Source of the DNA: Bradyrhizobium sp. OK095 | GTDB lineage: Bacteria > Pseudomonadota > Alphaproteobacteria > Rhizobiales > Xanthobacteraceae | Assembly (NCBI RefSeq): GCF_900109945.1 | Contig: NZ_FOBX01000010.1 | Span: 124,001-188,000, forward strand | Direction: 5' to 3' | Length of the DNA stretch: 64,000 nucleotides | In this document: piece after piece, positions 8,479-17,433 of the stretch | How the letters are laid out: every line of letters starts with the position of its first letter | Position numbering within the stretch: the stretch's first letter is position 1 | Position numbers and translations under genes: made by a program | Notes under the pieces: generated by a model | The model's database searches: none | Seen by the model: the letters and a program-made list of their open reading frames with translations, nothing else | What the model was told of the DNA's origin: nothing

Positions 8479-8537
8479 GTGGTTGCATAATGAAACTGAG
8501 TTGCCATCTAGGCCATATGGTTTTATGATGCAACCAC
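8479..8537. promoter_or_regulatory. Long inverted repeat, likely HxlR operator
   Basis: Two 18-bp arms, 8479-8496 (GTGGTTGCATAATGAAAC) and 8520-8537 (its complement with two mismatches), lie between the SDR and hxlR starts. Arm centres are 41 bp apart, close to four helical turns, so two dimers could bind the same face. No such dyad occurs elsewhere nearby. Confidence 0.6.
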
Positions 8538-8589
8538 ACAAGCGCGTGATCGACGCCGAAATCGGGCGAATGCGACAGGACGAAAGACG

Positions 8590-9057
8590 ATGGTGAAACG
8601 AACGAGCTTCGAGGGCGATTCCTGCCCGATCGCACGATCGCTGGAGGCGATCGGCGACTGGTGGTCGCTGCTGATCATCCGCGAGGCAATGCTCGGCCTG
8701 CGCCGCTTCGGCGAGTTTCAGAGCAAGCTCGGCATGGCCAAGAACATCTTGTCGGCGCGGCTGCGATCAATGGTCGACCACGGCATTCTCACCACGGCCC
8801 CCGCTTCCGACGGCAGCGCCTATCAGGAATATGTGCTGACGCCGAAGGGCCGCGGCACCTTCCCGATCCTGGTCGCGCTGCGGCAATGGAGCGAGGAATT
8901 CGACGATCACCCCGAAGAGATCGCGACCATTTTGGTCGATAGCGACAAGGGCCGCCCGGTGCGGAAGCTCGAACTGCGCGCGCAGGACGGGCGGTTGCTC
9001 AGCCCCGCCGATACCATGCTGAAGCCACGGCCCGCGCCGCGACGTCGATCGGCGTAA
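8590..9057 (+). CDS. HxlR-family transcriptional regulator
   Basis: A 155-residue winged-helix protein beginning GDSCPIARSLEAIGDWWSLLIIREAMLG, with the RRFGEFQSKLGMAKNILSARL recognition region. A Cys near residue 12 is placed as in redox-type HxlR regulators. The C-terminal 40 residues are an extension of the kind found in HxlR proteins paired with oxidoreductases. ATG 8590 has AGGACG upstream. It is divergent from the SDR gene across the 8479-8537 inverted repeat and likely regulates it. The palindromic repeat at 9081-9161 follows its stop. Confidence 0.92.
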   Translation: MVKRTSFEGDSCPIARSLEAIGDWWSLLIIREAMLGLRRFGEFQSKLGMAKNILSARLRSMVDHGILTTAPASDGSAYQEYVLTPKGRGTFPILVALRQWSEEFDDHPEEIATILVDSDKGRPVRKLELRAQDGRLLSPADTMLKPRPAPRRRSA

Positions 9058-9080
9058 TAGCCCGCGCTGTCCACCAGCGT

Positions 9081-9161
9081 CGTCATTGCGAGCGCAGCGA
9101 AGCAATCCAGAAATGCGCCCGCGGAAAGACGCTGGGTTGCTTCGCTGCGCTCGCAATGACG
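9081..9161. repeat. REP-like palindrome, family A copy 1
   Basis: The arms CGTCATTGCGAGCGCAGCGA... and ...TCGCTGCGCTCGCAATGACG form a long near-perfect stem around a ~30-bp centre. A relative occurs at 33652-33737. Both lie between converging genes, so they may serve as bidirectional transcription stops. Confidence 0.85.
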
Positions 9162-9193
9162 GAGTTAGAGCGGCGCGCCCCAGTCTCTCCCCG

Positions 9194-9454
9194 TCACGAC
9201 AGCTTGCGCTTGCTCCGCAGCCGCAGATGCTCGTCGGCCTCGAGCTTGGTCATCCCCAGGAGATAATGCAGCACGTCGAGCTTGTGGCGCTCGGCGAGCT
9301 TGCGCAATGCTCCGACCTGCTCGGCGATGAAGGCGACAGCCTCCTCGACGCCGCCTTCCCCCGGTTCCTCGTTGCGCAAGCCTCCCCGCGCGCCAGACGC
9401 GGCGCGCGCTCGTTTCTTTCCTGGCTTAGTCACCAGACCCCACCCCGAATCCAT
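9194..9454 (-). CDS. Small conserved-looking hypothetical protein (~86 aa)
   Basis: The C-terminal half is charged and helical (EEAVAFIAEQVGALRKLAERHKLDVLHYLLGMTKLEADEH), and looks like a genuine small coiled protein. The N-terminal half is Lys/Arg/Gly-rich. The start is uncertain: ATG 9454 is used; GTG 9433 follows a G-rich stretch and ATG 9487 is also open. It is convergent with hxlR across a palindrome and divergent from topA. Function unknown. Confidence 0.55.
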   Translation of the reverse strand: MDSGWGLVTKPGKKRARAASGARGGLRNEEPGEGGVEEAVAFIAEQVGALRKLAERHKLDVLHYLLGMTKLEADEHLRLRSKRKLS

Positions 9455-9562
9455 GCCCCGGAGGAACTCTACGCTGACACCGGGCACAACTCCAAGGTGG
9501 TATTTCGCAACTTTCTCGATATGAAACTTTTCCCATCCGGGGGCCTTTCTACACCCCCCGAT

Positions 9563-9591
9563 TTGACAGCGAGGGTCGCACCACCCATGTT
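9563..9591 (+). promoter_or_regulatory. Candidate topA promoter
   Basis: TTGACA at 9563-9568 is followed after 17 bp by CATGTT at 9586-9591, about 70 bp before the topA ATG. The expected transcript start would fall within the hairpin at 9590-9614 (9-bp perfect arms TTCGGGTCG/CGACCCGAA, 7-base loop). Confidence 0.4.
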
Positions 9592-9661
9592 CGGGTCGAA
9601 ACGGCCGACCCGAATCTCATCGAATTCGGCCCAGATTTTCCCCGTAAGTTACTGGAACTAC

Positions 9662-12403
9662 ATGAATATCGTCATTGTGGAGTCGCCGGCGAAAGCCAAG
9701 ACGATCAACAAGTATCTGGGCTCGTCCTATGAGGTTCTGGCCTCGTTCGGCCATGTCCGGGACTTGCCGGCGAAGAACGGTTCCGTCGATCCCGACGCCA
9801 ATTTCAAGATGATCTGGGAGATCGACCCCAAGGCGGCCGGCCGGCTCAATGATATCGCCAAGTCCCTGAAGGGCGCCGACCGCCTGATTCTGGCGACCGA
9901 CCCTGATCGCGAGGGCGAGGCCATCTCCTGGCACGTGCTGGAGGTGTTGAAAGAGAAGCGCGCGCTGAAGGATCACAAGATCGAGCGTGTGGTGTTCAAC
10001 GCCATCACCAAGCAGGCCGTCACGGACGCGATGAAGCATCCGCGCCAGATCGACGGTGCGCTGGTCGACGCCTATATGGCGCGCCGCGCACTGGACTATC
10101 TGGTTGGCTTCACTCTCTCCCCCGTGCTGTGGCGCAAGCTGCCCGGCGCCCGCTCGGCCGGACGCGTGCAGTCGGTGGCGCTGCGGCTGGTCTGCGACCG
10201 CGAGCTCGAAATCGAAAAATTCGTCGCCCGCGAATACTGGTCGCTGATCGCGACCCTGCTGACGCCGCGCGGTGACGCCTTCGAGGCCCGCCTGGTCGGC
10301 GCCGACGGCAAGAAGATCCAGCGCCTCGACATCGGCACCGGCGCGGAAGCCGAAGACTTCAAGAAGGCGCTGGAAACGGCCGCCTACGCCGTCACCTCCG
10401 TTGACGCAAAGCCCGCCCGGCGCAATCCGCAGGCGCCGTTCACGACGTCGACCCTTCAGCAGGAAGCCAGCCGCAAATACGGTTTTGCGCCGGCGCACAC
10501 CATGCGCATCGCGCAGCGCCTTTATGAAGGCATCGACATCGGCGGCGAGACCACCGGACTCATTACTTATATGCGTACCGACGGCGTCCAGATCGATCCG
10601 TCCGCGATCACCCAGGCACGCCAGGTGATCGGCGAGGATTACGGCAACGCCTACGTGCCGGAAGCTCCCCGCCAGTACCAGGCCAAGGCCAAGAACGCGC
10701 AGGAAGCGCACGAAGCGATCCGCCCGACCGATATGTCGCGCCGTCCCGACAGCATGAGCCGCAAGCTCGATGCCGATCAGGCCAGGCTCTATGAGCTGAT
10801 CTGGAAGCGCACCATCGCCAGCCAGATGGAATCGGCCGAGCTCGAGCGCACCACCGTCGACATCACCGCGAAGGCCGGCGGCCGCACGCTGGACCTGCGC
10901 GCGACCGGCCAGGTCGTCAAGTTCGACGGCTTCCTCGCGCTCTACCAGGAAGGCCGCGACGACGAGGAGGACGAGGACTCCCGCCGCCTGCCCGCGATGA
11001 GCCCGAACGACGCGCTGAAGCGGCAGTCGCTCGCCGTCACCCAGCATTTCACCGAGCCGCCGCCGCGCTTCTCGGAGGCCTCGCTGGTCAAGCGCATGGA
11101 AGAGCTCGGCATCGGCCGGCCCTCGACCTATGCCTCGATCCTCCAGGTCCTGAAGGACCGCGGCTACGTCAAGCTGGAGAAGAAGCGCCTGCACGGCGAG
11201 GACAAGGGCCGCGTCGTGGTCGCCTTCCTCGAAAGCTTCTTCGCCCGCTACGTCGAATACGATTTCACCGCCAATCTGGAAGAGCAGCTCGACCGCGTCT
11301 CCAACAACGAGATCTCCTGGCAGCAAGTGCTGAAGGATTTCTGGACCGGCTTCATCGGTGCCGTCGATGAAATCAAGGATCTGCGCGTGGCGCAGGTGCT
11401 CGATGTGCTCGACGAAGTGCTCGGACAGCACATCTATCCGCCGCGCGCGGATGGTGGCGATATCAGGCAGTGCCCGAGCTGCGGCAACGGCCGGCTCAAT
11501 CTGAAGGCCGGCAAGTTCGGCGCCTTCGTCGGCTGCTCGAACTATCCGGAATGCCGCTACACCCGCCAGCTCGCCGCCGACAGCGAGACCACCGCCGACC
11601 GTTCGCTCGGCCAGGACCCCGACACCGGTCGCGATGTCTGGGTCAAGGCCGGCCGCTTCGGGCCCTACATCCAGCTCGGCGAGCAGAAGGATTATGCGGA
11701 AGGCGAGAAGCCGAAGCGCGCGGGCATTCCGAAAGGCACCTCGCCCGCCGATGTCGAGCTCGAGCTTGCGCTCAAGCTGCTGTCGCTGCCACGCGAGATC
11801 GGCAAGCACCCGGAAACCGGTGAGCCGATCACGGCAGGCCTCGGCCGCTTCGGGCCGTTCGTGAAGCACGAGAAGACCTATGCCAGCCTCGAGGCCGGCG
11901 ACGAGGTGTTCGACATCGGCATCAACCGCGCGGTGACGCTGATCGCGGAAAAGATCGCCAAGGGCCCGAGCCGCCGCTTCGGCGCCGATCCCGGCAAGGC
12001 GATCGGCGATCATCCGACACTCGGCACCGTCACCGTGAAGGGCGGCCGCTACGGCGCCTATGTCACCGCCGGCGGCGTCAACGCGACGATCCCGAGCGAC
12101 ATTGAGAAAGACGCCATCACACTGCCGCAGGCGATCGCACTGATCGACGAGCGCGCGGCCAAGGGCGGCGGCAAGAAGCCGAAGAAGGCAGCGAAGCCCG
12201 CCAAGGCCAAGAAGGCCGCGACCAAGGCTGCCGACGGCGACGACGCCGCACCAAAGAAGAAACCGGCCGCGAAGAAGGCGGCCAAAACCAAATCCGAATC
12301 CACCAGCAAGGCGCGCGCAGCCGTGTCGTCGACCGCCAAAACGTCGCCGACCAAGGCAGCCGCCGCCAAAGCTCCGGCCAAGAAGAGCGCCGGCACGACT
12401 TAG
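9662..12403 (+). CDS. topA: DNA topoisomerase I
   Basis: A 913-residue type IA topoisomerase that relaxes negative supercoils. The Toprim domain is at 1-110 with DPDREGE at 80-86. The active-site Tyr303 is in TYMRTDG. Helical lock domains follow to about 590. One four-Cys zinc ribbon (CPSCGNG...GCSNYPEC) lies near 605-630, then several GRFGPYI/GRYGAYV-type C-terminal repeats, and a ~75-residue Lys/Ala-rich tail presumed to bind DNA. ATG 9662 starts exactly at the family N-terminus (MNIVIVESPAKAK); the frame is open far upstream but unconserved. It is coupled to rnr, which begins 7 bp after the stop. Confidence 0.97.
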   Translation: MNIVIVESPAKAKTINKYLGSSYEVLASFGHVRDLPAKNGSVDPDANFKMIWEIDPKAAGRLNDIAKSLKGADRLILATDPDREGEAISWHVLEVLKEKRALKDHKIERVVFNAITKQAVTDAMKHPRQIDGALVDAYMARRALDYLVGFTLSPVLWRKLPGARSAGRVQSVALRLVCDRELEIEKFVAREYWSLIATLLTPRGDAFEARLVGADGKKIQRLDIGTGAEAEDFKKALETAAYAVTSVDAKPARRNPQAPFTTSTLQQEASRKYGFAPAHTMRIAQRLYEGIDIGGETTGLITYMRTDGVQIDPSAITQARQVIGEDYGNAYVPEAPRQYQAKAKNAQEAHEAIRPTDMSRRPDSMSRKLDADQARLYELIWKRTIASQMESAELERTTVDITAKAGGRTLDLRATGQVVKFDGFLALYQEGRDDEEDEDSRRLPAMSPNDALKRQSLAVTQHFTEPPPRFSEASLVKRMEELGIGRPSTYASILQVLKDRGYVKLEKKRLHGEDKGRVVVAFLESFFARYVEYDFTANLEEQLDRVSNNEISWQQVLKDFWTGFIGAVDEIKDLRVAQVLDVLDEVLGQHIYPPRADGGDIRQCPSCGNGRLNLKAGKFGAFVGCSNYPECRYTRQLAADSETTADRSLGQDPDTGRDVWVKAGRFGPYIQLGEQKDYAEGEKPKRAGIPKGTSPADVELELALKLLSLPREIGKHPETGEPITAGLGRFGPFVKHEKTYASLEAGDEVFDIGINRAVTLIAEKIAKGPSRRFGADPGKAIGDHPTLGTVTVKGGRYGAYVTAGGVNATIPSDIEKDAITLPQAIALIDERAAKGGGKKPKKAAKPAKAKKAATKAADGDDAAPKKKPAAKKAAKTKSESTSKARAAVSSTAKTSPTKAAAAKAPAKKSAGTT

Positions 12404-12410
12404 AGGTTAA

Positions 12411-14768
12411 GTGAAACGCAAGAATGACCATGGCTTTCCCGACCGGAACGCCATCGTCGCCTTCATCAAGGCAAATCAAGGAAACGTCGGCACCCGCGAA
12501 ATTGCGCGCGAGTTCGGCCTGAAGAACGCCGATCGCATCGAGCTCAAGCGCCTGCTGCGCGAGCTCGCGGACGACGGCACCATCAAGAAAACACGCCACA
12601 CGATTTCAGAGCCCGACAGCCTGCCGCCGACGCTGGTCGCCGACATTACAGGGCGCGACCCCGACGGCGAATTGATCGCCTCCCCCACCGAATGGGATGA
12701 GGTCGAAGGCGGCGAGCCGCCAAAGATCCGCATCCAGATGCCGCGCCGGCCAAAGCCGGGCACCGTCGCCGGCGTCCGCGACCGCGTGCTGCTGCGCGTC
12801 GAACGTACCGATGAGACCGACGGCCCGGCCTATCGCGGCCACATCATCAAGGTCTTCGACAAAACCAAGAGCCGCATCCTCGGCGTGTTCCGCGAGCTTC
12901 CCGAAGGCGGCGGACGCCTCGTCCCCGTCGACAAGAAGGCTGCCGATCGCGAGCTGAACATCGCCGCAGTCGATGCACATGGCGCGCGGGACGGCGATCT
13001 CGTCAGCGTCGACATCGTACGCTCCCGCGCCTTTGGACTGGCGTCAGGCCGGGTCAAGGAGAAGCTCGGGTCGGTCAAATCGGAGAAGGCGATCAGCCTG
13101 ATCGCGATTTACGCCCACGACATTCCCCTGCAATTCTCATCTCCCGCCGAGCGAGAGGCAGAAGCCGCAGAGCCGGCCAATCTGAAAGGGCGCGAGGATT
13201 GGCGCGACGTCCCGCTCATCACCATCGATCCGCCGGATGCAAAGGATCATGACGATGCCGTGCATGCGCAGGCCGATCCCGATCCCAACAACAGAGGCGG
13301 CTTCATCGTCGACGTCGCCATCGCCGATGTGAGCTTCTACGTGCGGCCGGGCAGCGCGCTCGACCGCGATGCGCTCGACCGCGGCAACTCGGTCTATTTT
13401 CCCGACCGGGTCGTGCCGATGCTCCCCGAGCGCATCTCCAACAATCTCTGCTCGCTGGTGCCGGGTGAGCCGCGCGGCGCGCTCGCGGTGCGCATGGTGC
13501 TCGGCCCCGACGGCCGCAAGCGCTCGCACAGTTTCCACCGCATCCTGATGCGTTCGGCGGCCAAGCTGAGCTATGCGCAGGCGCAGGCCGCGATCGACGG
13601 ACGGCCTGATGACACCACCGGCCCCCTGCTCGATCCGATCCTGAAGCCGCTCTACGCGGCCTATGCCTGCGCCAAGCGCGCGCGCGACGAGCGCGATCCG
13701 CTCAATCTCGATCTGCCCGAGCGAAAAATCCTGCTAAAGAGCGACGGCACGGTCGATCGCGTCGTCGTGCCCGACAGGCTCGATGCGCACAAGCTGATCG
13801 AGGAGTTCATGATCCTCGCCAACGTCGCCGCGGCCGAGATGCTGGAGAAGAAATCGCTCCCGCTGATCTACCGCGTGCATGACGAGCCGACCTTGGAGAA
13901 GGTTCATGCGCTCGCGGAATTTCTGAAGACGTTGGACGTTCCCTTTGCAAAGACCGGCGCGCTCCGCCCCGCTTTGTTCAACCGTGTGCTGGCCCAGCTC
14001 GAAGGCCACGACCACTTCCCGCTGGTGAGCGAGGTGGTGCTGCGCTCGCAGGCACAGGCGGAATATTCCTCCGAGAATTACGGTCATTTCGGCCTGAACT
14101 TGCGCCGCTACGCGCATTTCACCTCGCCGATCCGCCGCTATGCCGATTTGGTCGTGCACCGCGCATTGGTCCGCGCGCTCGGGCTCGGCGAAGGCGCCCT
14201 GCCCGACAGCGAGACGCCGGAAACTCTTGGCGAGGTCGCAGCCCACATCTCGGTGACCGAGCGGCGCGCGATGAAGGCGGAGCGCGAGACCGTCGACCGG
14301 CTCATTGCTCATCACCTGGCTGATCGCATCGGCTCAAGCTTTCAGGGCCGCGTCTCCGGCGTCACCCGCGCCGGCCTGTTCGTCAAGCTTGCCGATACCG
14401 GCGCCGACGGCCTGATCCCGATCAGGTCCCTCGGCACGGAATATTTCAACTATGACGAGGGCCGCCATGCGCTGGTCGGCACGCGCAGCCGCACCATGTA
14501 TCAGCTGGGCGACGTGGTTGACGTCCGTCTGATCGAAGCAGCACCGATCGCAGGCGCGCTACGCTTCGAGCTGCTGTCGTCGTCCAGCGAGACCGCGCCG
14601 CGCGACCGCGGGCAACCCGGCCCGCAACGCCGCCCCTCGTTCAAGGCCCTGCCCGGCCGCAGTCCGGATAGAAAACACAAGCCGCCGAAGCCAAAATCCG
14701 GCAAACCTAAGAAGGGCAAAAGCAAGAACAAGGGCAAAGGTGGGGGTCAGAAGGGCAAGGCATGGTAA
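12411..14768 (+). CDS. rnr: Ribonuclease R
   Basis: A 785-residue 3'-5' exoribonuclease of the RNB family. It has an N-terminal helix-turn-helix (about 1-65), cold-shock domains, and an RNB core with the DPPDAKDHDDAV metal motif near 270. An S1 RNA-binding domain lies near 640-720 (FQGRVSGVTRAGLFVKL), followed by a very basic Lys/Gly/Pro tail. It degrades structured RNA, including rRNA and mRNA decay products. The start is GTG 12411; GAGG from the topA stop region serves as ribosome site, so translation is probably coupled to topA. It overlaps the DUF983 gene by 7 bp. Confidence 0.96.
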   Translation: MKRKNDHGFPDRNAIVAFIKANQGNVGTREIAREFGLKNADRIELKRLLRELADDGTIKKTRHTISEPDSLPPTLVADITGRDPDGELIASPTEWDEVEGGEPPKIRIQMPRRPKPGTVAGVRDRVLLRVERTDETDGPAYRGHIIKVFDKTKSRILGVFRELPEGGGRLVPVDKKAADRELNIAAVDAHGARDGDLVSVDIVRSRAFGLASGRVKEKLGSVKSEKAISLIAIYAHDIPLQFSSPAEREAEAAEPANLKGREDWRDVPLITIDPPDAKDHDDAVHAQADPDPNNRGGFIVDVAIADVSFYVRPGSALDRDALDRGNSVYFPDRVVPMLPERISNNLCSLVPGEPRGALAVRMVLGPDGRKRSHSFHRILMRSAAKLSYAQAQAAIDGRPDDTTGPLLDPILKPLYAAYACAKRARDERDPLNLDLPERKILLKSDGTVDRVVVPDRLDAHKLIEEFMILANVAAAEMLEKKSLPLIYRVHDEPTLEKVHALAEFLKTLDVPFAKTGALRPALFNRVLAQLEGHDHFPLVSEVVLRSQAQAEYSSENYGHFGLNLRRYAHFTSPIRRYADLVVHRALVRALGLGEGALPDSETPETLGEVAAHISVTERRAMKAERETVDRLIAHHLADRIGSSFQGRVSGVTRAGLFVKLADTGADGLIPIRSLGTEYFNYDEGRHALVGTRSRTMYQLGDVVDVRLIEAAPIAGALRFELLSSSSETAPRDRGQPGPQRRPSFKALPGRSPDRKHKPPKPKSGKPKKGKSKNKGKGGGQKGKAW

Positions 14769-15199
14769 CGAGCACGGCCCCAAAGATCTGGACGCGCGAG
14801 ACCGGTCTCGTCGAGAAGCGCGACGTCTGGACGGCGATGAAGCGCGGCTTTCGCAGCCGCTGCCCGCGCTGCGGCGAGGGAAAGTTGTTCCGTGCCTTCC
14901 TCAAGACCGCGGACAATTGCGCGGTCTGCGGCCTCGACTTCACGCCGCATCGCGCCGACGATCTGCCCGCCTATCTCGTGATCGTCATCGTCGGCCACAT
15001 CACCGTGCCGACCATCCTCTGGATCGAGACCAATTACACGACGCCGGTCTGGATCAGCTTTGCGGCCTATCTGCCCTTTACATTGTTCGCCTCGCTCGCA
15101 CTGCTGCAGCCGGTCAAGGGCGCCGTGGTCGGATTGCAATGGGCTCTGCGCATGCACGGCTTTGACGACAACCCTCCGGATGGTATTCCGCCGGTCTAG
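14762..15199 (+). CDS. DUF983 family membrane protein
   Basis: A 145-residue protein. The N-terminal soluble part carries two Cys pairs (CPRCGEG and CAVCGLD, about residues 34-60) that look like a zinc ribbon. Two hydrophobic helices follow (near 72-92 and 98-118). DUF983 proteins are common next to rnr in alphaproteobacteria; their function is unknown. The ATG lies inside the last codons of rnr, implying coupled translation. Confidence 0.9.
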   Translation: MVTSTAPKIWTRETGLVEKRDVWTAMKRGFRSRCPRCGEGKLFRAFLKTADNCAVCGLDFTPHRADDLPAYLVIVIVGHITVPTILWIETNYTTPVWISFAAYLPFTLFASLALLQPVKGAVVGLQWALRMHGFDDNPPDGIPPV

Positions 15200-15231
15200 G
15201 CAAATAATCAAAAAGCGGTTTGGGTGAGGAC

Positions 15232-15984
15232 ATGACGGATACGTCGCAGGCAGCCGAAAAGGCAAAAATCCACGAGGGCAAGGAAGCCGATCACCATCCT
15301 TATTTTCGGCCCAAGGATGCGGCGACGCTGATCCTGGTTGATCGCAGCGGCACGACCCCAAAAGTCCTGGTCGGCAAGCGCCACGACAAGGTGGTGTTCA
15401 TGCCCGGAAAATTCGTCTTCCCCGGCGGCCGCGTCGACAAGGACGATTATCGCGTGCCGTGTGCCGCGCCCATCACCACCGAGCTGGAAGCCAATCTCGC
15501 CAAGGGCAGCCCGAAGACGCCTGCCTCGCGTGCGAAGTCGCTGGCGATCGCCGCGATCCGTGAGGCTTGCGAGGAGACCGGTCTCTGCCTCGGGCGCAGA
15601 GCTGAAGGCAAGGCACCAAAGCTCGAGGGCGGCTGGAAGCCGTTCGCGGATGCAGGCCTCCTCCCCGATCCCTCCAGCCTGTTCCTGATCGCGCGCGCGA
15701 TCACCCCGCCCGGCCGCGTCAAGCGCTTCGACACGCGCTTCTTCACCGCGGATGCCTCTGCGATCACCCACCGTGTCGACGGCGTGATCCATGCGGACGC
15801 GGAGCTGGTCGAGCTGGTCTGGGTCGAGCTCGGCTCAAAGCCGCTAGCAGACCTGCATCCGATGACGCGCAACGTGCTCAACGAGCTCGATGCACGCCTC
15901 GCCACCGGCCCGCTGCGCCACGACGCCCCGGTGCCGTTCTTCCATTTCTACGGCGGCAAGATGCAGAGGGATATTTTGGGCTGA
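15232..15984 (+). CDS. NUDIX hydrolase
   Basis: A 250-residue protein with a NUDIX fold: FPGGRVDK near 64-71 and, after a longer than usual spacer of ~40 residues, the REACEETGL helix with its metal-binding Glu residues. The split box resembles the NUDT7/NUDT19-like coenzyme A or acyl-CoA diphosphatases, but the substrate cannot be fixed. ATG 15232 is chosen for the GGTGAGG directly upstream; GTG 15220 is open in frame. It is the last gene of the topA-rnr-DUF983 run and converges with the metallophosphoesterase. Confidence 0.87.
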   Translation: MTDTSQAAEKAKIHEGKEADHHPYFRPKDAATLILVDRSGTTPKVLVGKRHDKVVFMPGKFVFPGGRVDKDDYRVPCAAPITTELEANLAKGSPKTPASRAKSLAIAAIREACEETGLCLGRRAEGKAPKLEGGWKPFADAGLLPDPSSLFLIARAITPPGRVKRFDTRFFTADASAITHRVDGVIHADAELVELVWVELGSKPLADLHPMTRNVLNELDARLATGPLRHDAPVPFFHFYGGKMQRDILG

Positions 15985-16011
15985 TCCGGCGACCGAACTC
16001 TCTGGACCCGC

Positions 16012-17370
16012 TCACGCCATCAGCAAACGCAGCGCAGCACCTCTGAACGCGCGGTCTTCGCTGCCGCCTTGTCCGTGACCGATCGCCCAGTGCCGCGGCC
16101 ACGCGAGCTGCTCCAGCCCTTGCGCCGATGCGGAGGTGAAGGACGACCAGCGCGGGGAGTTGTGCTGGCGGTAAAGAAGACCGCCAGGGCCCATGTCCGG
16201 ATAGAGCGTGACGCGAATATCGAATTGCTGGCCTGCTGAAAGATCAGGTCCAAACCAGTAGGACGGGCTGCGCCCCGGCTGACGGCCAACGATGGCTGTC
16301 AGCGTTTGCTTCGGCCCGCGGAGCCCGAGCCAGAACGGCGCGATCGAACCGGGCGCGAAAGCCGTCAGGATCGTCTGAGCCGATGCGACATCGGTCAGAG
16401 CGCTTTGCCCAATCAGTCTCAGATCGATCCTGCGGCCACTCGGCACGAATCCGCTGAACGGCGCATCGGCAACTCCAGGCGGCAGCTCTTTCCAGCCGGC
16501 GGGATCAGGATCACGCAGCGGCCATTCCATCCTCTCCCTGACGACGCCGTCGGTATCGAGCACCTGATAACGCAGGCCCTCCTCGTCGAGCGCGGCCTGA
16601 ACGCAATGCAGATACTCGACGCCCTCCGGCATCCTGTGAGCCGTTCCCGCGCCCGCCGTGCAAATCTGCAGGACGCCGCGATGGGCCTGCACATCGAAGG
16701 CGAGGATATGGCTGCACAGATAGGCAAGCACGTTTTCGTTCACCAGGATGTCCCAGAACGGGCGGGCATATTCGTGGCCGATCTCGCGCTGATACGTCCC
16801 CGTAAAACCGTTGATGGGAAATACCGGGTGATGACCGAGGACGAGCTTGTGTCGGGCATCACCATGTTCTCTGAGCGTCGCTTCCAGCCACGCGAGCTCG
16901 ACATGGCCCTCACCCCCAAGGCCGCTCCAGAGCGTGTTGACGAACACCATCAGGAGGTCGCCGCGCCGCACGACGTAGGAGAGGCCAGCCTGCCCCGGCG
17001 GCCCATTGTCCGGCAGGTCCAGCACTGCGCGAAACACCGCCTCGCTCATCACGTCATAGGTCGTATGGTTGCCCGTCGTGTGCCAGATCGGAGTGGCCGC
17101 ACGGTCGAGCCACGCCATTTCGGTGTCCAGCCAGTATCGCCACTGCGCGCGCAGAGCGTCCGGGTCAGGCGTGAGTCCGATGATCTCATCGCCCGGAAAG
17201 AGAATGAAGTCAGGCTGCGGCCTCAGGCGTTGAACGACTGCGTTGACCGAGGCGAAGGTTTTTTCGTGCAAGGCACCGGGCACACCCGAGCATGAGTCGC
17301 CATACAACAGAAATTGATGGCCGTTGCCGCGCGGCAGTAGCGCGGGAATGGAATCATTTGCAGAGGTCAT
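16012..17370 (-). CDS. Calcineurin-like metallophosphoesterase with atypical metal motifs
   Basis: A 452-residue protein. The fold motifs are visible in order: YGDSCSG (residues 23-29), FPGDEI (58-63), TGNH (99-102), LGHHPVFP, and CSHILAFD. In most family members the first is D-x-H and the last GHxH; here they read D-S-C and S-H-I-L, so two metal ligands appear changed. The last ~150 residues form a separate beta-rich region. No signal peptide is seen. Activity on phosphoesters is therefore uncertain. GGAAGG lies very close to the ATG. It stands alone between convergent and same-strand neighbours. Confidence 0.78.
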   Translation of the reverse strand: MTSANDSIPALLPRGNGHQFLLYGDSCSGVPGALHEKTFASVNAVVQRLRPQPDFILFPGDEIIGLTPDPDALRAQWRYWLDTEMAWLDRAATPIWHTTGNHTTYDVMSEAVFRAVLDLPDNGPPGQAGLSYVVRRGDLLMVFVNTLWSGLGGEGHVELAWLEATLREHGDARHKLVLGHHPVFPINGFTGTYQREIGHEYARPFWDILVNENVLAYLCSHILAFDVQAHRGVLQICTAGAGTAHRMPEGVEYLHCVQAALDEEGLRYQVLDTDGVVRERMEWPLRDPDPAGWKELPPGVADAPFSGFVPSGRRIDLRLIGQSALTDVASAQTILTAFAPGSIAPFWLGLRGPKQTLTAIVGRQPGRSPSYWFGPDLSAGQQFDIRVTLYPDMGPGGLLYRQHNSPRWSSFTSASAQGLEQLAWPRHWAIGHGQGGSEDRAFRGAALRLLMA

Positions 17371-17433
17371 GGCCTTCCATCGCGGTGTTCGGCCGCGAGG
17401 ATGGCAATTTCCGGAACGAGTAGCAACCAGGCC

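Noticed and set aside
9617..12013. Very long open frame (798 codons) antisense to topA
   Set aside because: It is a shadow of a GC-rich gene; the topA frame carries full family motifs and the antisense translation has no recognisable domain.
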